From Chloroflexota bacterium (GTDB taxonomy: Bacteria; Chloroflexota; Anaerolineae; Anaerolineales; Villigracilaceae), in assembly GCA_016235425.1 (NCBI GenBank), contig JACRLC010000043.1, positions 1 through 60,662 of the forward strand: a DNA stretch of 60,662 nt, written 5' to 3'. Both the position numbers and the translations under genes were made by a program. Under the pieces are notes generated by a model. The model had not been told where the DNA came from, did no database searches, and saw only the letters and a program-made list of their open reading frames with translations. Shown here in pieces: positions 1 through 9,875 of this stretch (its first letter is position 1; each line of letters begins with the position of its first letter).

Positions 1-136
1 CCAGAGCATTCTGCCGCGAATTTCGCTAATTCACACGGATTTTTAAAACCAATTCGCGAAAATTCGTGAAATCCGCGGCTGAGGTTTTGCTTTTTTTCTC
101 TGAAATTGGCGGGCGTAAAAGATGTGGGTAATCACC
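1..136. mobile_element. Right part of a MITE-like dispersed repeat
   Basis: This AT-rich stretch aligns over most of its length with the reverse complement of 35636-35827. Shared blocks are GCCGCGAATT, a CGGATTTTTTAAA-like stretch, ATCCGCG.CTGAGGTTTTG, a T-tract, AATTGGC and AAAAGATGTGGGTAATCACCAG-like sequence. Its right end at 122-136 is the same terminal sequence (TGTGGGTAATCACCA) that ends the complete copy. The left end lies outside the window. No ORF is supported in it. It lacks the CCTTCGACAAGCTCAGG insert present in the other copy. Confidence 0.6.
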
Positions 137-148
137 AGTAATTGCCAC

Positions 149-177
149 TTGACTTTTTAGAACAAGTGTTCTATATT
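149..177 (+). promoter_or_regulatory. Sigma70-type promoter with SOS-box-like palindrome in its spacer
   Basis: TTGACT (149-154), a 17-nt spacer and TATATT (172-177) form a near-consensus housekeeping promoter upstream of the gene at 315. The spacer carries AGAACAAGTGTTCT (159-172), which fits the GAAC-N4-GTTC pattern of Gram-positive LexA boxes. A repressor bound there would cover the -35/-10 spacer. Promoter geometry is seen directly; LexA control is an inference. Confidence 0.6.
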
Positions 178-314
178 TAAGACATCACAGTTCGAACCGC
201 AACCCCATAACTTGCCGGGCAGCTTTCCAAATCAAAGGATAAACCTCAAAAGTAGCCATACACTTACACGCGATGCGGTAGTCGTCCCTTCCGGTTTCCA
301 AAAGGAGTATTCCC

Positions 315-1079
315 ATGAACCGTTCACTCTCCATCAAACTCTTCCCCTTTCTCAAAAGCACCGCCCTCAAACGCGGCGCGATCTTCGGGGGAATTTTGAT
401 CAGCGCCCTGCTCGCGTTTGAAGTTTTCAACTTTGGCACCACATCCTTTGCCCTCCACGACATCCTCGGCGACCTGCGCTTTGTCGGCCTGCGCTGGTCC
501 ACCATCCTGGCCTTCGCTTTTTGCGGCATTGACTTTGCAGGCATCGCCCGCATCTTCACCCCGGAAAAAGGCCGCGATGAACCTGTTGAAGTCTGGTATC
601 TCTTTGGCGCATGGATCCTTGCGGCTGGTTTCAACGCCAGCCTTACGTGGTGGGGTGTGTCCGTTGCGATCATGAACCACAACGCCGAAGGCGGCGCGCT
701 CGTGGGGCAGGCAAACATGATCAAGGCCGTGCCAATCTTTGTCGCCATCATGGTCTGGATGATCCGCATTCTGATCATCGGCACATTCTCCGTTGCGGGC
801 GAACGACTCTTTACGCTGGCGGAGACCCATGAAAGACAGACTTACCGCAACGAACCGGTCCGCAACAACGTGGTGAGACAACCCACGCCTCTCCCTCGAC
901 CCGTGAACCTGCCCGCCGCTTCCTATGCACGGTCAGCGCCCAAGCCTGTTCCGAACCGCACCGAGGGGCAGACTCCCGTCTACAACACCAACCGTCCCGT
1001 TTACCCCGAACCGACCTACCATCCCATCGGCATGAGCGCGATGGGACACGAGCAAAACCAATCATCCACGCGGAGATAG
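315..1079 (+). CDS. Four-helix membrane protein of unknown function
   Basis: This 254-residue protein has about four hydrophobic segments (roughly residues 20-38, 56-75, 92-115 and 138-160) and then a polar, proline-rich tail of about 80 residues ending at 254. I do not recognise the family. The start is set by an AAAAGGAG Shine-Dalgarno at 300-307, eight bases ahead of the ATG. It is a single-gene unit: a strong promoter with an SOS-like palindrome lies 140 bases upstream, and two hairpins follow the stop. The long leader (about 130 nt) has no clear structure. A stress-induced membrane protein is possible because of the operator, but function is unknown. Confidence 0.75.
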   Translation: MNRSLSIKLFPFLKSTALKRGAIFGGILISALLAFEVFNFGTTSFALHDILGDLRFVGLRWSTILAFAFCGIDFAGIARIFTPEKGRDEPVEVWYLFGAWILAAGFNASLTWWGVSVAIMNHNAEGGALVGQANMIKAVPIFVAIMVWMIRILIIGTFSVAGERLFTLAETHERQTYRNEPVRNNVVRQPTPLPRPVNLPAASYARSAPKPVPNRTEGQTPVYNTNRPVYPEPTYHPIGMSAMGHEQNQSSTRR

Positions 1080-1127
1080 TCGTTGCAACAACGGCTTGAA
1101 TTGATAGTCCTCTCTCCATCCAACCGC

Positions 1128-1192
1128 TGAGACGCCTGTGAAGGCGTCTCATGCGTTAACCGGACTCCAAAGTCAGGAGACTTTCGAGTCCG
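1128..1192. terminator. Two hairpins between convergent genes
   Basis: TGAGACGCCT / AGGCGTCTCA (1128-1137, 1142-1151) makes a perfect 10-bp stem with a GTGA loop. A second hairpin pairs CGGACTC.AAAGTC with GACTTT.GAGTCCG (1161-1192). Neither has a strong T-run on the plus strand, but they fill the gap between the stop at 1079 and the minus-strand stop at 1196, where both transcripts should end. Confidence 0.5.
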
Positions 1193-1195
1193 AGT

Positions 1196-2071
1196 CTATT
1201 TCCTGCGGCGAATGACCGCGTCGATGACGGTCAGGTCATCCGCGGCATTCCACGTGTGAACAGCCAGAACGTTTTTGCCGCGCGGGGGAAGGAAAGTGGA
1301 GAGCCGGGTTTCCTCGTACTCGGTTTCACTCAACTTGTTGATCTGATTGAAATTCAGCGCGTACCCGTACCGGCGGGAGGAATCCTGTGAAGGACGGATT
1401 AGATTTCCATTCTGCACAAAGATGTGACCGGCGGGCCGCGCGGTGCGAATATCGTTCACGATGGGGTTGTGCGGATGGGGAGTCCATTTTTCGGCGAGGG
1501 GGGATTCAGCCCAAAAGAGATGCAATTTATCGAGGCTCGACCCGCCCTCTTCTTTGACGTTGGCGAACAGCCACCATTTGCCTTCGTGTTCGAGCAATGT
1601 GGCATCCACGGCGTAAATGTCGGTCATCAGGTTTTTTGCAAATTCCCATTGATCGGGGAAGCGCGTGCACCGATAAAGTTCGAGCGTGCGGTTCTGCCCC
1701 GTTTCGGGGAGCATGTACATTTCATTTTGATATTCAAAAATAAATGGATAGGAAAGATGATAGGGGCGTTCCAGCACGACCTGATTGGAAAGCAGGTTGC
1801 CCTCGCGATCCAATTTGAGGCAGGCGATGCGTCCCAGCCCGGTTTGGTAGATTTTCTCTTCGATAAAGATGAAGTAAAAATCATCGCGGGCGAGGACGAA
1901 AGGATCGGCCCAATACCTGTCCGCGGGAGGGATGAGGGGATGGAAGTTTTCCCATGAAATCGAATTGTGACCTTCGGTATGGGCGGTCAAAATCACCCAT
2001 TGATCGAGGAAGAAGAATGAGTTGACTTCCTTGTTCAGTCTTCGCCAGAAGCGCGTGAGGATGTTTGGCAT
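1196..2071 (-). CDS. GINT1 N-terminal-like beta-propeller protein
   Basis: This 291-residue protein resembles the N-terminal domain found in glucosamine inositolphosphorylceramide transferases and in bacterial formyltransferase-like polysaccharide proteins. That fold is a glycosidase-43-like propeller. Visible hallmarks are DRYWADPFVL, a run of FIFIEEK, HLSYPFIFEY..MYMLPET and DATLLEHEGKWWLF, i.e. repeated blades with conserved acidic and aromatic residues. The start is taken at MPNILTRFW (2071) because upstream codons run into repeat DNA. It is a stand-alone domain with no glycosyltransferase fused. It may act on a cell-surface glycan, but the catalytic role of this domain is unproven. It is last in a minus-strand series after an epimerase and a GNAT gene. 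Confidence 0.7.
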   Translation of the reverse strand: MPNILTRFWRRLNKEVNSFFFLDQWVILTAHTEGHNSISWENFHPLIPPADRYWADPFVLARDDFYFIFIEEKIYQTGLGRIACLKLDREGNLLSNQVVLERPYHLSYPFIFEYQNEMYMLPETGQNRTLELYRCTRFPDQWEFAKNLMTDIYAVDATLLEHEGKWWLFANVKEEGGSSLDKLHLFWAESPLAEKWTPHPHNPIVNDIRTARPAGHIFVQNGNLIRPSQDSSRRYGYALNFNQINKLSETEYEETRLSTFLPPRGKNVLAVHTWNAADDLTVIDAVIRRRK

Positions 2072-2097
2072 TGGACTGTTATCCAACAAGAAGGGAA

Positions 2098-2180
2098 CTG
2101 CGCTTCGACTGTGTTCGGACGGTAGTGCAGTCCTCACTCCGCTCACCTGTGCCTGCGCCCCAGGTGCAGGCAGCGCGAAG
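2098..2180. repeat. Spacer repeat with nested CCTGTGCCTGC palindrome
   Basis: The gap between the GNAT and GINT1_N-like genes holds GCGCTTCGACT..GTTCGGAC..CTCCGCTC repeat words, interrupted by ACCTGTGCCTGC...GCAGGCAG (2145-2173). The latter is a short copy of the palindromic element seen also at 39527-39574 and 47184-47234. Confidence 0.55.
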
Positions 2181-2187
2181 GGGATAC

Positions 2188-3066
2188 TTATTCAAATTGC
2201 TCCAAAGTGCTTTCGCCGTGAGTCAGCACGTAGAGACTGCGCGGTTTGCCTTCAGCGCGGTCAAAGACGAAATCGGTAACGATGTAGCTGGCGGCAAATG
2301 CCGCTTCAAAAAGTTCGCGCGTGAAGAAGCGCCAGTCGCGGGCGAGCGCAAAATCAATGGATTTGAGGGCGAGAAAGTCATCGGGGATTTCGACGACGAG
2401 CAGGCGGTCTTCAAGGGGAGGAAGATGTTCGGGTGGGCGCGGCAGGTCATCGGTCCGGTATTGAAGCGAGTAGAGGGGGTGGAGTCCGCTTCGGGCAATG
2501 TGAGTCAGTTTGAGCGTTGGGCGCGACCGTTTGCCGAGTCTTCTCTCGACGCGGCGGGTGTTAATCCACCAATCCACTTGAAAGCGGTCGGAGGGGAGGC
2601 CGGCGTTGAGGCCGTCGCGCATTTCGCCGTATTCGGCGCGGCGATAGGTGGTGCAGACCGCGCCGAGCTTGGCGATGTTGAGGTAGGCGTTGCGGCTGAG
2701 GAGCGGATCGTACGTCCAGGTGACGTGATCGAGTCCCTGGTGGCGGACCATTTGCCATTGCGCGCGTTTAAGGGCAAAGCCAACGCCCGAATCGCGATGG
2801 CTGGGATGGATGCCCATCATGTGCGAACAGTGCTTGGCACGCGGACCGTCGGGAGTGGATTCGAGGCCGGGAAAGCCGAAGACGAAGCCTATGATCTTTT
2901 CTTCGCTGAACGCGCCGAGCACGAGGCCGCCGTTGTGAACCGCGGTGATGAGCATGTGCGCAGGAACCACGTCGGTTTCCGAGCCGGGCCATACGGCGCG
3001 CTGGAGGTCTTCGACGAGGGACATATCTTCGGGGGATTCAAGCAGGCGGATATTGAACGAAGGCAT
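2188..3066 (-). CDS. GNAT superfamily acetyltransferase (COG3375-like)
   Basis: This 292-residue protein matches the predicted GNAT acetyltransferase family COG3375. The N-terminal half has the acyl-CoA fold: VPAHMLITAVHNGGLVLGAF, then IGFVFGFPG, then the CoA-binding region HMMGIHPSHRDSGVGFALKRAQ. The Q/RxxGxG loop appears as SHRDSGVG. The WTYDPLLSRNAYLNIAKLGA motif is typical of the family. The C-terminal 130 residues are family-specific with no known role. The substrate is unknown. It starts 20 bases after the stop of the epimerase gene, so the two are probably cotranscribed. Confidence 0.82.
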   Translation of the reverse strand: MPSFNIRLLESPEDMSLVEDLQRAVWPGSETDVVPAHMLITAVHNGGLVLGAFSEEKIIGFVFGFPGLESTPDGPRAKHCSHMMGIHPSHRDSGVGFALKRAQWQMVRHQGLDHVTWTYDPLLSRNAYLNIAKLGAVCTTYRRAEYGEMRDGLNAGLPSDRFQVDWWINTRRVERRLGKRSRPTLKLTHIARSGLHPLYSLQYRTDDLPRPPEHLPPLEDRLLVVEIPDDFLALKSIDFALARDWRFFTRELFEAAFAASYIVTDFVFDRAEGKPRSLYVLTHGESTLEQFE

Positions 3067-3086
3067 GGTTATTTGTTACGGGGATT

Positions 3087-4073
3087 TTATCGCGAGGTAC
3101 GCGAGCGCACGGAGGCAAGGATGTTTTCGAATGTGCTGGAGACCCTTGTGCGTGTTGATTGCCAGGCGCGCTGATACCAGGGCTTGCGAATGAGGTAATC
3201 AATGCGATAGGTGAAGCGCGCGGGCATGAGGCCGAAGATGCGCGGCATCGAATCTACGGCGCAGGTGCGGTTGACGGCGAAGTAGTCGAGCCAGAAGGAT
3301 GAGATGGGAAAGTTGGGGATGACGCTATCGAGGAAGACGGTCAGCGCGCGCAAGGTGACGGGGGAAAGCGTGAGCAGGTAACGCGGCGTGTGCGTCACTT
3401 CCATGATGGTTTCGAGGATTTGCTGGAGGGTGAAATATTCACTGCCGCCGAGTTCGTAAGTCTGGTTGATGGTTTCGGGTTTCTCCAAAGCCCAGAGCAT
3501 GCACATGACCAAATCTTCGACCCACAGCGGTTGGACAACCGTCCGCCCGCCGGATGGTACGGGGAAAATTCCCGGCGCGGCGCGTAGCAGCCGCGCGAGG
3601 CTGTTGGTGAAATGATCTTCGGGGCCGTAGACGAGCGAGGTCCGCATGATGGTGTGCGGTACTTTGCTCTTGCGGATGTGTTCCTCTGCAATGCCTTTGG
3701 CTTTGAAGGCGGGGTACGCCGATGCGCGCGCCGCGCCGATGTGGCTGACGTAAATGAAACGGTCAACGCCCGCGTCGGCGGCGGCCTGGGCGAGGTTATC
3801 CGTGCCTTTGATGTCGGCAGTCAACAAGTTGCCCTGGCTTCCCTGCGACTCGGCGCTGGCGAGGTGAAACACAATATCTACGTCGCTGAGGGCGGCGCGC
3901 AGGCCGCGTACATCCGCGAGGCTGACGACGGCCACTTCGACGGAGACGCCTTTCGGCAAACGCGGCGTGCGCGGCGAAGGGCGGATCAGCGCGCGGGTTG
4001 GATATCCGAGTGCAGAGAGTTGGCGAATGAGGGCGCGGCCGATGAATCCTGTCGCGCCGGTGATGAGAATCAT
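3087..4073 (-). CDS. NAD(P)-dependent epimerase/dehydratase, NDUFA9-like
   Basis: This is an atypical short-chain dehydrogenase with an N-terminal Rossmann motif at the very start, MILITGATGFIGRALIRQL (GxxGxxG, residues 6-12). DIVFHLAS follows, then YVSHIGAARASAYPAFKAKG and SLVYGPEDHF, where the catalytic Tyr-x3-Lys is relaxed (YPAFKAK). This pattern fits the complex-I NDUFA9-like/NmrA-like branch, which often binds NAD(P) without classic epimerase chemistry. Start at 4073 is chosen because the Rossmann strand must begin there; the upstream extension is repeat DNA. Length (328 aa) is usual. It heads a minus-strand unit with the GNAT and GINT1_N-like genes. Confidence 0.82.
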   Translation of the reverse strand: MILITGATGFIGRALIRQLSALGYPTRALIRPSPRTPRLPKGVSVEVAVVSLADVRGLRAALSDVDIVFHLASAESQGSQGNLLTADIKGTDNLAQAAADAGVDRFIYVSHIGAARASAYPAFKAKGIAEEHIRKSKVPHTIMRTSLVYGPEDHFTNSLARLLRAAPGIFPVPSGGRTVVQPLWVEDLVMCMLWALEKPETINQTYELGGSEYFTLQQILETIMEVTHTPRYLLTLSPVTLRALTVFLDSVIPNFPISSFWLDYFAVNRTCAVDSMPRIFGLMPARFTYRIDYLIRKPWYQRAWQSTRTRVSSTFENILASVRSRTSR

Positions 4074-4125
4074 GGGGAAGATTATAGCAGAGGGAATGCA
4101 GGTAAACAGGGAAACAAGTAGACAA

Positions 4126-4197
4126 GTAAACACGAAGACACGGAGGTGTAGAGACTTGCTGATCTACATTTCCGTGTCTACCTGTGTACGTGTTTAC
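4126..4197. repeat. Long imperfect inverted repeat upstream of tRNA-Val and the epimerase
   Basis: GTAAACACG-AGACACGG-GTGTAG (4126-4151) pairs with CTACATTTCCGTGTCT...CGTGTTTAC (4164-4197), with an asymmetric bulge of about 8 nt on the right arm. It lies between the tRNA 3' end and the epimerase start on the minus strand. It could be a terminator/processing hairpin for the tRNA transcript or another dispersed repeat. No T-run is obvious. Confidence 0.5.
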
Positions 4198-4219
4198 GTT
4201 TTTACCTACGCGTACCCTG

Positions 4220-4293
4220 TGGGTGCTAAGGGACTCGAACCCCTGACCCCTTCCGTGTAAAGGAAGTGCTCTAACCAACTGAGCTAAGCACCC
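4220..4293 (-). tRNA. tRNA-Val (anticodon UAC)
   Basis: The reverse strand folds as a complete tRNA. The acceptor stem is GGGTGCT/AGCACCC, and the D arm is GCTC...GAGC. The anticodon stem CTTCC/GGAAG holds the loop TTTACAC (anticodon TAC), and the T arm contains GGTTCGAGTCC. The discriminator is A and the CCA end is not encoded. It reads GTA (and other Val) codons. Confidence 0.97.
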
Positions 4294-4353
4294 ATGCGCG
4301 CTATTATACACAATGTATGCTAAACTTGGGATGAGAATTTACAAGGAGGAACC

Positions 4354-5121
4354 ATGCGCATCATTCGCTACCAAACTGAAAACGAGGCCCCAAAATACGG
4401 ATGGCTGTTAGATGAAAAGGTCGGTGAAATTCAAGGCGACTTGTTCGGTCAGTATCGCCGGAGGGATGCAAAAACGCCTCTCGCGGACGTGAAGCTGGTC
4501 CCGCCATGTGAGCCGACCAAAATCCTTTGCGTGGGCCGCAACTACGTGGAACACGCCAAAGAGATGGGCAATGATGTGCCGAAGGTCCCGCTCGTCTTCA
4601 TGAAACCGCCGTCTGCGATCATCGCCAACGGTGAGACCGTCCTCCTGCCACAGCAATCAAAGCAAATCGAGCATGAGGCGGAGTTGGTTGTAGTCATCGG
4701 CAAGCGCGGGCGGCATATCAAAACAGAAGAGGCGAAGAATCACATCCTGGGCTACACCATCGGCAACGACGTAACCGCGCGTGACCTGCAAAAGACGGAC
4801 GGCCAGTGGACGCGCGCCAAAGGATTCGATACGTTCTGTCCCTTCGGCCCGTGGATTGACACGGACTTCGATCCTGCGGATGCAGTGGTCACCTGCCGCG
4901 TGAACGGTCAGATGCGGCAGATGGCATCTACGCGCGACATGGTGTTCAACGTGCCGACATTGATCGCATACATATCCTCGTTTACAACACTGGAACCGAG
5001 GGATTTAATCTTCACCGGCACACCCGCAGGCGTGGGTGAGTTGAAGAATGGGGATGAAGTGGTGGTGGAGATCGAAGGGCTGGGCGTGTTGAAGAATCCG
5101 GTAAAGGCAGAGGGGCGATAG
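4354..5121 (+). CDS. Fumarylacetoacetate hydrolase family protein
   Basis: This 255-residue protein has the FAH fold. KILCVGRNYVEHAKEMG (about residue 57) is the family entry motif. The metal-binding glutamates sit in IEHEAELVVVIG, the aspartate in GNDVTARDLQ, and the end motif is FTGTPAGVGELKNGD. Members of this group hydrolyse or isomerise 2-oxo acid derivatives, for example 2-hydroxyhepta-2,4-dienedioate isomerases, acylpyruvate hydrolases and oxaloacetate tautomerases. The exact substrate cannot be read from sequence. A GGAGG Shine-Dalgarno is six bases ahead of the ATG. It is a single gene transcribed away from the divergent tRNA. Confidence 0.9.
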   Translation: MRIIRYQTENEAPKYGWLLDEKVGEIQGDLFGQYRRRDAKTPLADVKLVPPCEPTKILCVGRNYVEHAKEMGNDVPKVPLVFMKPPSAIIANGETVLLPQQSKQIEHEAELVVVIGKRGRHIKTEEAKNHILGYTIGNDVTARDLQKTDGQWTRAKGFDTFCPFGPWIDTDFDPADAVVTCRVNGQMRQMASTRDMVFNVPTLIAYISSFTTLEPRDLIFTGTPAGVGELKNGDEVVVEIEGLGVLKNPVKAEGR

Positions 5122-5242
5122 AAGATAAATAAAAGTAGATGCTGCTGCTCGATAAACTCAGGGCAAGTTTCGCATCAGCGGAGTATTTGTTGAAGGATAG
5201 GCAATAGTGTAAATTGCATGTCAGGAAGAAAAAAGGTAAGAT

Positions 5243-5581
5243 ATGGGCATGAAAAAACCTTTGTCAGCAGAGATTAAGACAACTTTGAAAGAACTCAAAC
5301 AGGAGCTTATCGAACTGTACGGCAAGCAACTTAAGGGGGTATATCTGTTTGGTTCTTACGCTCGCGGGGATTTCAATGCTGATTCCGATGTAGATGTTTT
5401 AATTGTGTTGTCCAACTTCGAGAAATATGGTGCAGAACTTCGCCGCACAAGCGAGACGATCGGTAATTTATCCCTCAAACATAATGCAACAGTAAGTGTC
5501 ATATTTACGCGTGAATCAGAATGGCGCATGGACAAACTGCCTTTGCTTCTTAACATCCGCTCGGAAAGTATAGCTATATGA
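5243..5581 (+). CDS. MNT-domain nucleotidyltransferase (antitoxin of a MNT/HEPN pair)
   Basis: This 112-residue minimal nucleotidyltransferase carries LFGSYARGDFNADSDVDV, the GS-x10-DxD motif of the polymerase-beta superfamily. In characterised MntA-HepT systems the antitoxin adds AMP units to a tyrosine of the HEPN toxin and so silences it. The usual third carboxylate strand reads TVSVIF here, so that Asp may be missing. ATG at 5249 is an alternative start. The stop overlaps the HEPN start by four bases (ATGA), meaning translational coupling. Confidence 0.85.
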   Translation: MGMKKPLSAEIKTTLKELKQELIELYGKQLKGVYLFGSYARGDFNADSDVDVLIVLSNFEKYGAELRRTSETIGNLSLKHNATVSVIFTRESEWRMDKLPLLLNIRSESIAI

Positions 5582-5958
5582 AGGAAAATGCGCAATTCCT
5601 GCTTGAAAAAGCAGCAAGCGCAATTGGCGCGGCAGAAAGCCTTCTGCGCGACGGGTATCATGATTTTTCAGCAGGCCGCGCTTACTATGCCATGTTCTAT
5701 ACCGCCGAAGCATTGCTTGCAGAGAAAGAACTCGAGTTCAAAAAGCACGTGGGCGTTCATCGCGCATTTGCGGAACATTTCATCAAAACAGGAATCTTTG
5801 AGCAAAAGTATTATCACTGGCTGGTTGTAACTTTCAACAGCCGTTTGGTGGGCGATTATGCCATTCGCACGAAATTCGAGTCTGAAGAAGTACAGGAATG
5901 GATTGACCAGGCGAAAGAATTTCTCGATCTGACGCGAAATTATCTTCAACAACTGTAA
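5578..5958 (+). CDS. HEPN-domain protein (toxin partner)
   Basis: This 126-residue all-helical protein is of the COG1895 HEPN type: GRAYYAMFYTAEALL is the family core helix, followed by KKHVGVHRAFAEHF. The latter includes R-x4-H (RAFAEH), which fits the HEPN ribonuclease R-x4-6-H motif. HEPN toxins cut tRNA or mRNA when not held back by their MNT partner. It overlaps the upstream MNT gene by ATGA. Pair order (MNT first) is one of the common arrangements. Toxicity is inferred from family and context only. Confidence 0.85.
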   Translation: MKENAQFLLEKAASAIGAAESLLRDGYHDFSAGRAYYAMFYTAEALLAEKELEFKKHVGVHRAFAEHFIKTGIFEQKYYHWLVVTFNSRLVGDYAIRTKFESEEVQEWIDQAKEFLDLTRNYLQQL

Positions 5959-6018
5959 CTCAGCATGAGACTGCCGCAGGAGCCTTCGCGGATTTTGCGG
6001 TTCAAACCCTGTGGTAAG

Positions 6019-6483
6019 ATGTCCCGTATGGATTTTTCCCGCATCACCGACGACCTCTACATCGGCACAACGCCCTCCGTGCAGGATTACAACCAACTGC
6101 GTGACCTCGGCGTAAAGCTGGTTATCAACATGCGCATCGAACGCCGTCCATGGCCTGACCCGCACAAACCTCCGCTATCTCTTTTATGGTTTCCCGCCTT
6201 TGACAGTCCACTCGTGCCGATTCCGATTCGCTTCTTGCATCGCGGCGCACATGCCGCGTTGAAAACGATCTGCGGCGGAGGCAAGGTTTACGCCCATTGC
6301 GCGGGCGGACGTCACCGCGGAGTGGCGATGGGTGCGGCCATCCTCGTCGCACAGGGACACGATCCGCTCGCGGCGATGACATTGATCAAAGAGCGCAGGT
6401 CATTCGCCGACCCGTTCGCATTTTACATCCGTCCGCGCATATTGAAATTTGCGCGTCAATGGAATGGGGATTTAAAAACGTAG
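6019..6483 (+). CDS. Dual-specificity protein phosphatase-like protein
   Basis: The Cys-phosphatase P-loop is clear: VYAHCAGGRHRG (CxxxxxR) near the middle of a roughly 154-residue protein. The N-terminal block ITDDLYIGTTPSVQDYNQLRDLGVKLVINM is typical of DSP/tyrosine phosphatases. An aspartate acid/base is expected ahead of it (FPAFDSPLVPIP). Start is placed at MSRMDF (6019) or MDF (6028), because residues encoded upstream lack family similarity. Substrate is unknown; bacterial members act on phosphotyrosine, inositides or RNA 5' ends. It follows the HEPN gene by 60 bases and may be separate from it. Confidence 0.82.
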   Translation: MSRMDFSRITDDLYIGTTPSVQDYNQLRDLGVKLVINMRIERRPWPDPHKPPLSLLWFPAFDSPLVPIPIRFLHRGAHAALKTICGGGKVYAHCAGGRHRGVAMGAAILVAQGHDPLAAMTLIKERRSFADPFAFYIRPRILKFARQWNGDLKT

Positions 6484-6553
6484 GGGCGGCTTCCCGTCGC
6501 CCACATTTTCATTGCCGACATATATTTCGGGCGTGGAGACCACGCCCTTGTGA

Positions 6554-6796
6554 TTATCCCTTCAGCGGCGGCGCGTCCTTGTCGTACACAAAGACCTGCA
6601 CGTCCATCCCTTCCTTGTTCAACAGATCAATCGCGGGTTGGAACGCGGCGTCCTTGATCTTCTGCATATCCCCCGCAGGTGCGTAGACCGAGAGCCGCGC
6701 TTCTTCGTCGGACATTTTGACAACCTTCACCTCCGCGTTCCCGCACGCACTCTTGATGGTATCGGTCATTTGTTTGATCGCATCATCAATGGACAT
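6554..6796 (-). CDS. Small conserved-looking protein of unknown function
   Basis: This is an 80-residue acidic/basic balanced protein beginning MSIDDAIKQMTDTIKSACG, with a single cysteine and no membrane segment. The predicted layout is alpha-beta-beta-alpha-beta (EVKVVKMSDEEARLSVYAP, then a helix, then DVQVFVYD). I do not recognise it. GAGGAGCG-like sequence precedes the ATG on the minus strand (a good ribosome site). It is divergent from the lipoprotein gene starting at 6864, sharing a 67-base promoter region. Confidence 0.65.
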   Translation of the reverse strand: MSIDDAIKQMTDTIKSACGNAEVKVVKMSDEEARLSVYAPAGDMQKIKDAAFQPAIDLLNKEGMDVQVFVYDKDAPPLKG

Positions 6797-6863
6797 AAAA
6801 CGCTCCTCGTCTAAGTACCAAAATTATAGTCCACCTCTCCGCCTTTGCGCTATACTGCAACTG

Positions 6864-7313
6864 ATGCGGCATCTGTACCTGATCCTTGTGCTCATTATTT
6901 TGACAGCTTGCGCTTCACGCGCCCCCGAACCTGCCCAGCCGGCCATTCTGGCATCTCCCATTCTCAAGCCTTTTACGAAAACTCCCACCTCGGCGCAGCT
7001 TCCTGCCGCCCCAGACTCATCCCAAACGGGACTGGTCATCACAGGCCGCGTCACGTTTTACGGTGTCGGCATCGGTGACGTGAAAATCCATCACAGTTTC
7101 GCGGCCTACCCCGGCGAATTGACCGCGACGACTGATTCGGAAGGCTATTACCAATCCGATTTCATCTTCATCCCCGGCGACGAGATGGTCACGATCTGGG
7201 CGGAATACGAAGGCTGCACATTTGACCCGGCCAACGAATATTGGAGACACTATCACGGATTTGAAGAACGGGAATTAAACTTCGCCGCGATTGCCGTCAT
7301 CTCCACACCTTGA
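6864..7313 (+). CDS. Putative lipoprotein with carboxypeptidase-regulatory-like domain
   Basis: The signal sequence MRHLYLILVLIILTAC ends in a lipobox (LTAC), so Cys16 should be lipidated. A Pro/Thr-rich linker follows, and then from about residue 57 a beta-sandwich reading GLVITGRVTFYGVGIGDVKIHHS..TATTDSEGYYQSDF. That is the pattern of carboxypeptidase-D regulatory-like (transthyretin-like) domains, often used on the cell surface for protein or carbohydrate contact. The start at the lipoprotein signal is preferred over a longer reading from 6717, which overlaps the divergent gene. Confidence 0.8.
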   Translation: MRHLYLILVLIILTACASRAPEPAQPAILASPILKPFTKTPTSAQLPAAPDSSQTGLVITGRVTFYGVGIGDVKIHHSFAAYPGELTATTDSEGYYQSDFIFIPGDEMVTIWAEYEGCTFDPANEYWRHYHGFEERELNFAAIAVISTP

Positions 7314-7345
7314 AAGAAATAATTGAGTTTCAGTTTGGAACCTAA

Positions 7346-7432
7346 GTCATTGCGAGGGCGGCGCTTCGACTGCGGGTCTCTACTTACATTCGACCCTCCG
7401 CTCAGCGCGAACGCCGCTTTCGCAATGACATA

Positions 7433-7433
<1 letters not shown>
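7346..7433. repeat. GTCATTGCGA-type dispersed repeat
   Basis: GTCATTGCGAG...GGCGCTTCGACTG opens and ...CCGCTTTCGCAATGAC closes the element, so the ends are inverted repeats. Related copies lie at 31049-31128 and 39511-39683, and a degenerate one at 10826-10920. It sits between the convergent lipoprotein and mutS2 genes. Confidence 0.65.
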
Positions 7434-9862
<2,429 letters not shown>

Positions 9863-9875
9863 AGTGGGTGAATTA

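Noticed and set aside
2065-3174. 369-codon plus-strand open frame opposite the GNAT gene
   Set aside because: Antisense shadow; the minus-strand protein has clear GNAT motifs, this one none.
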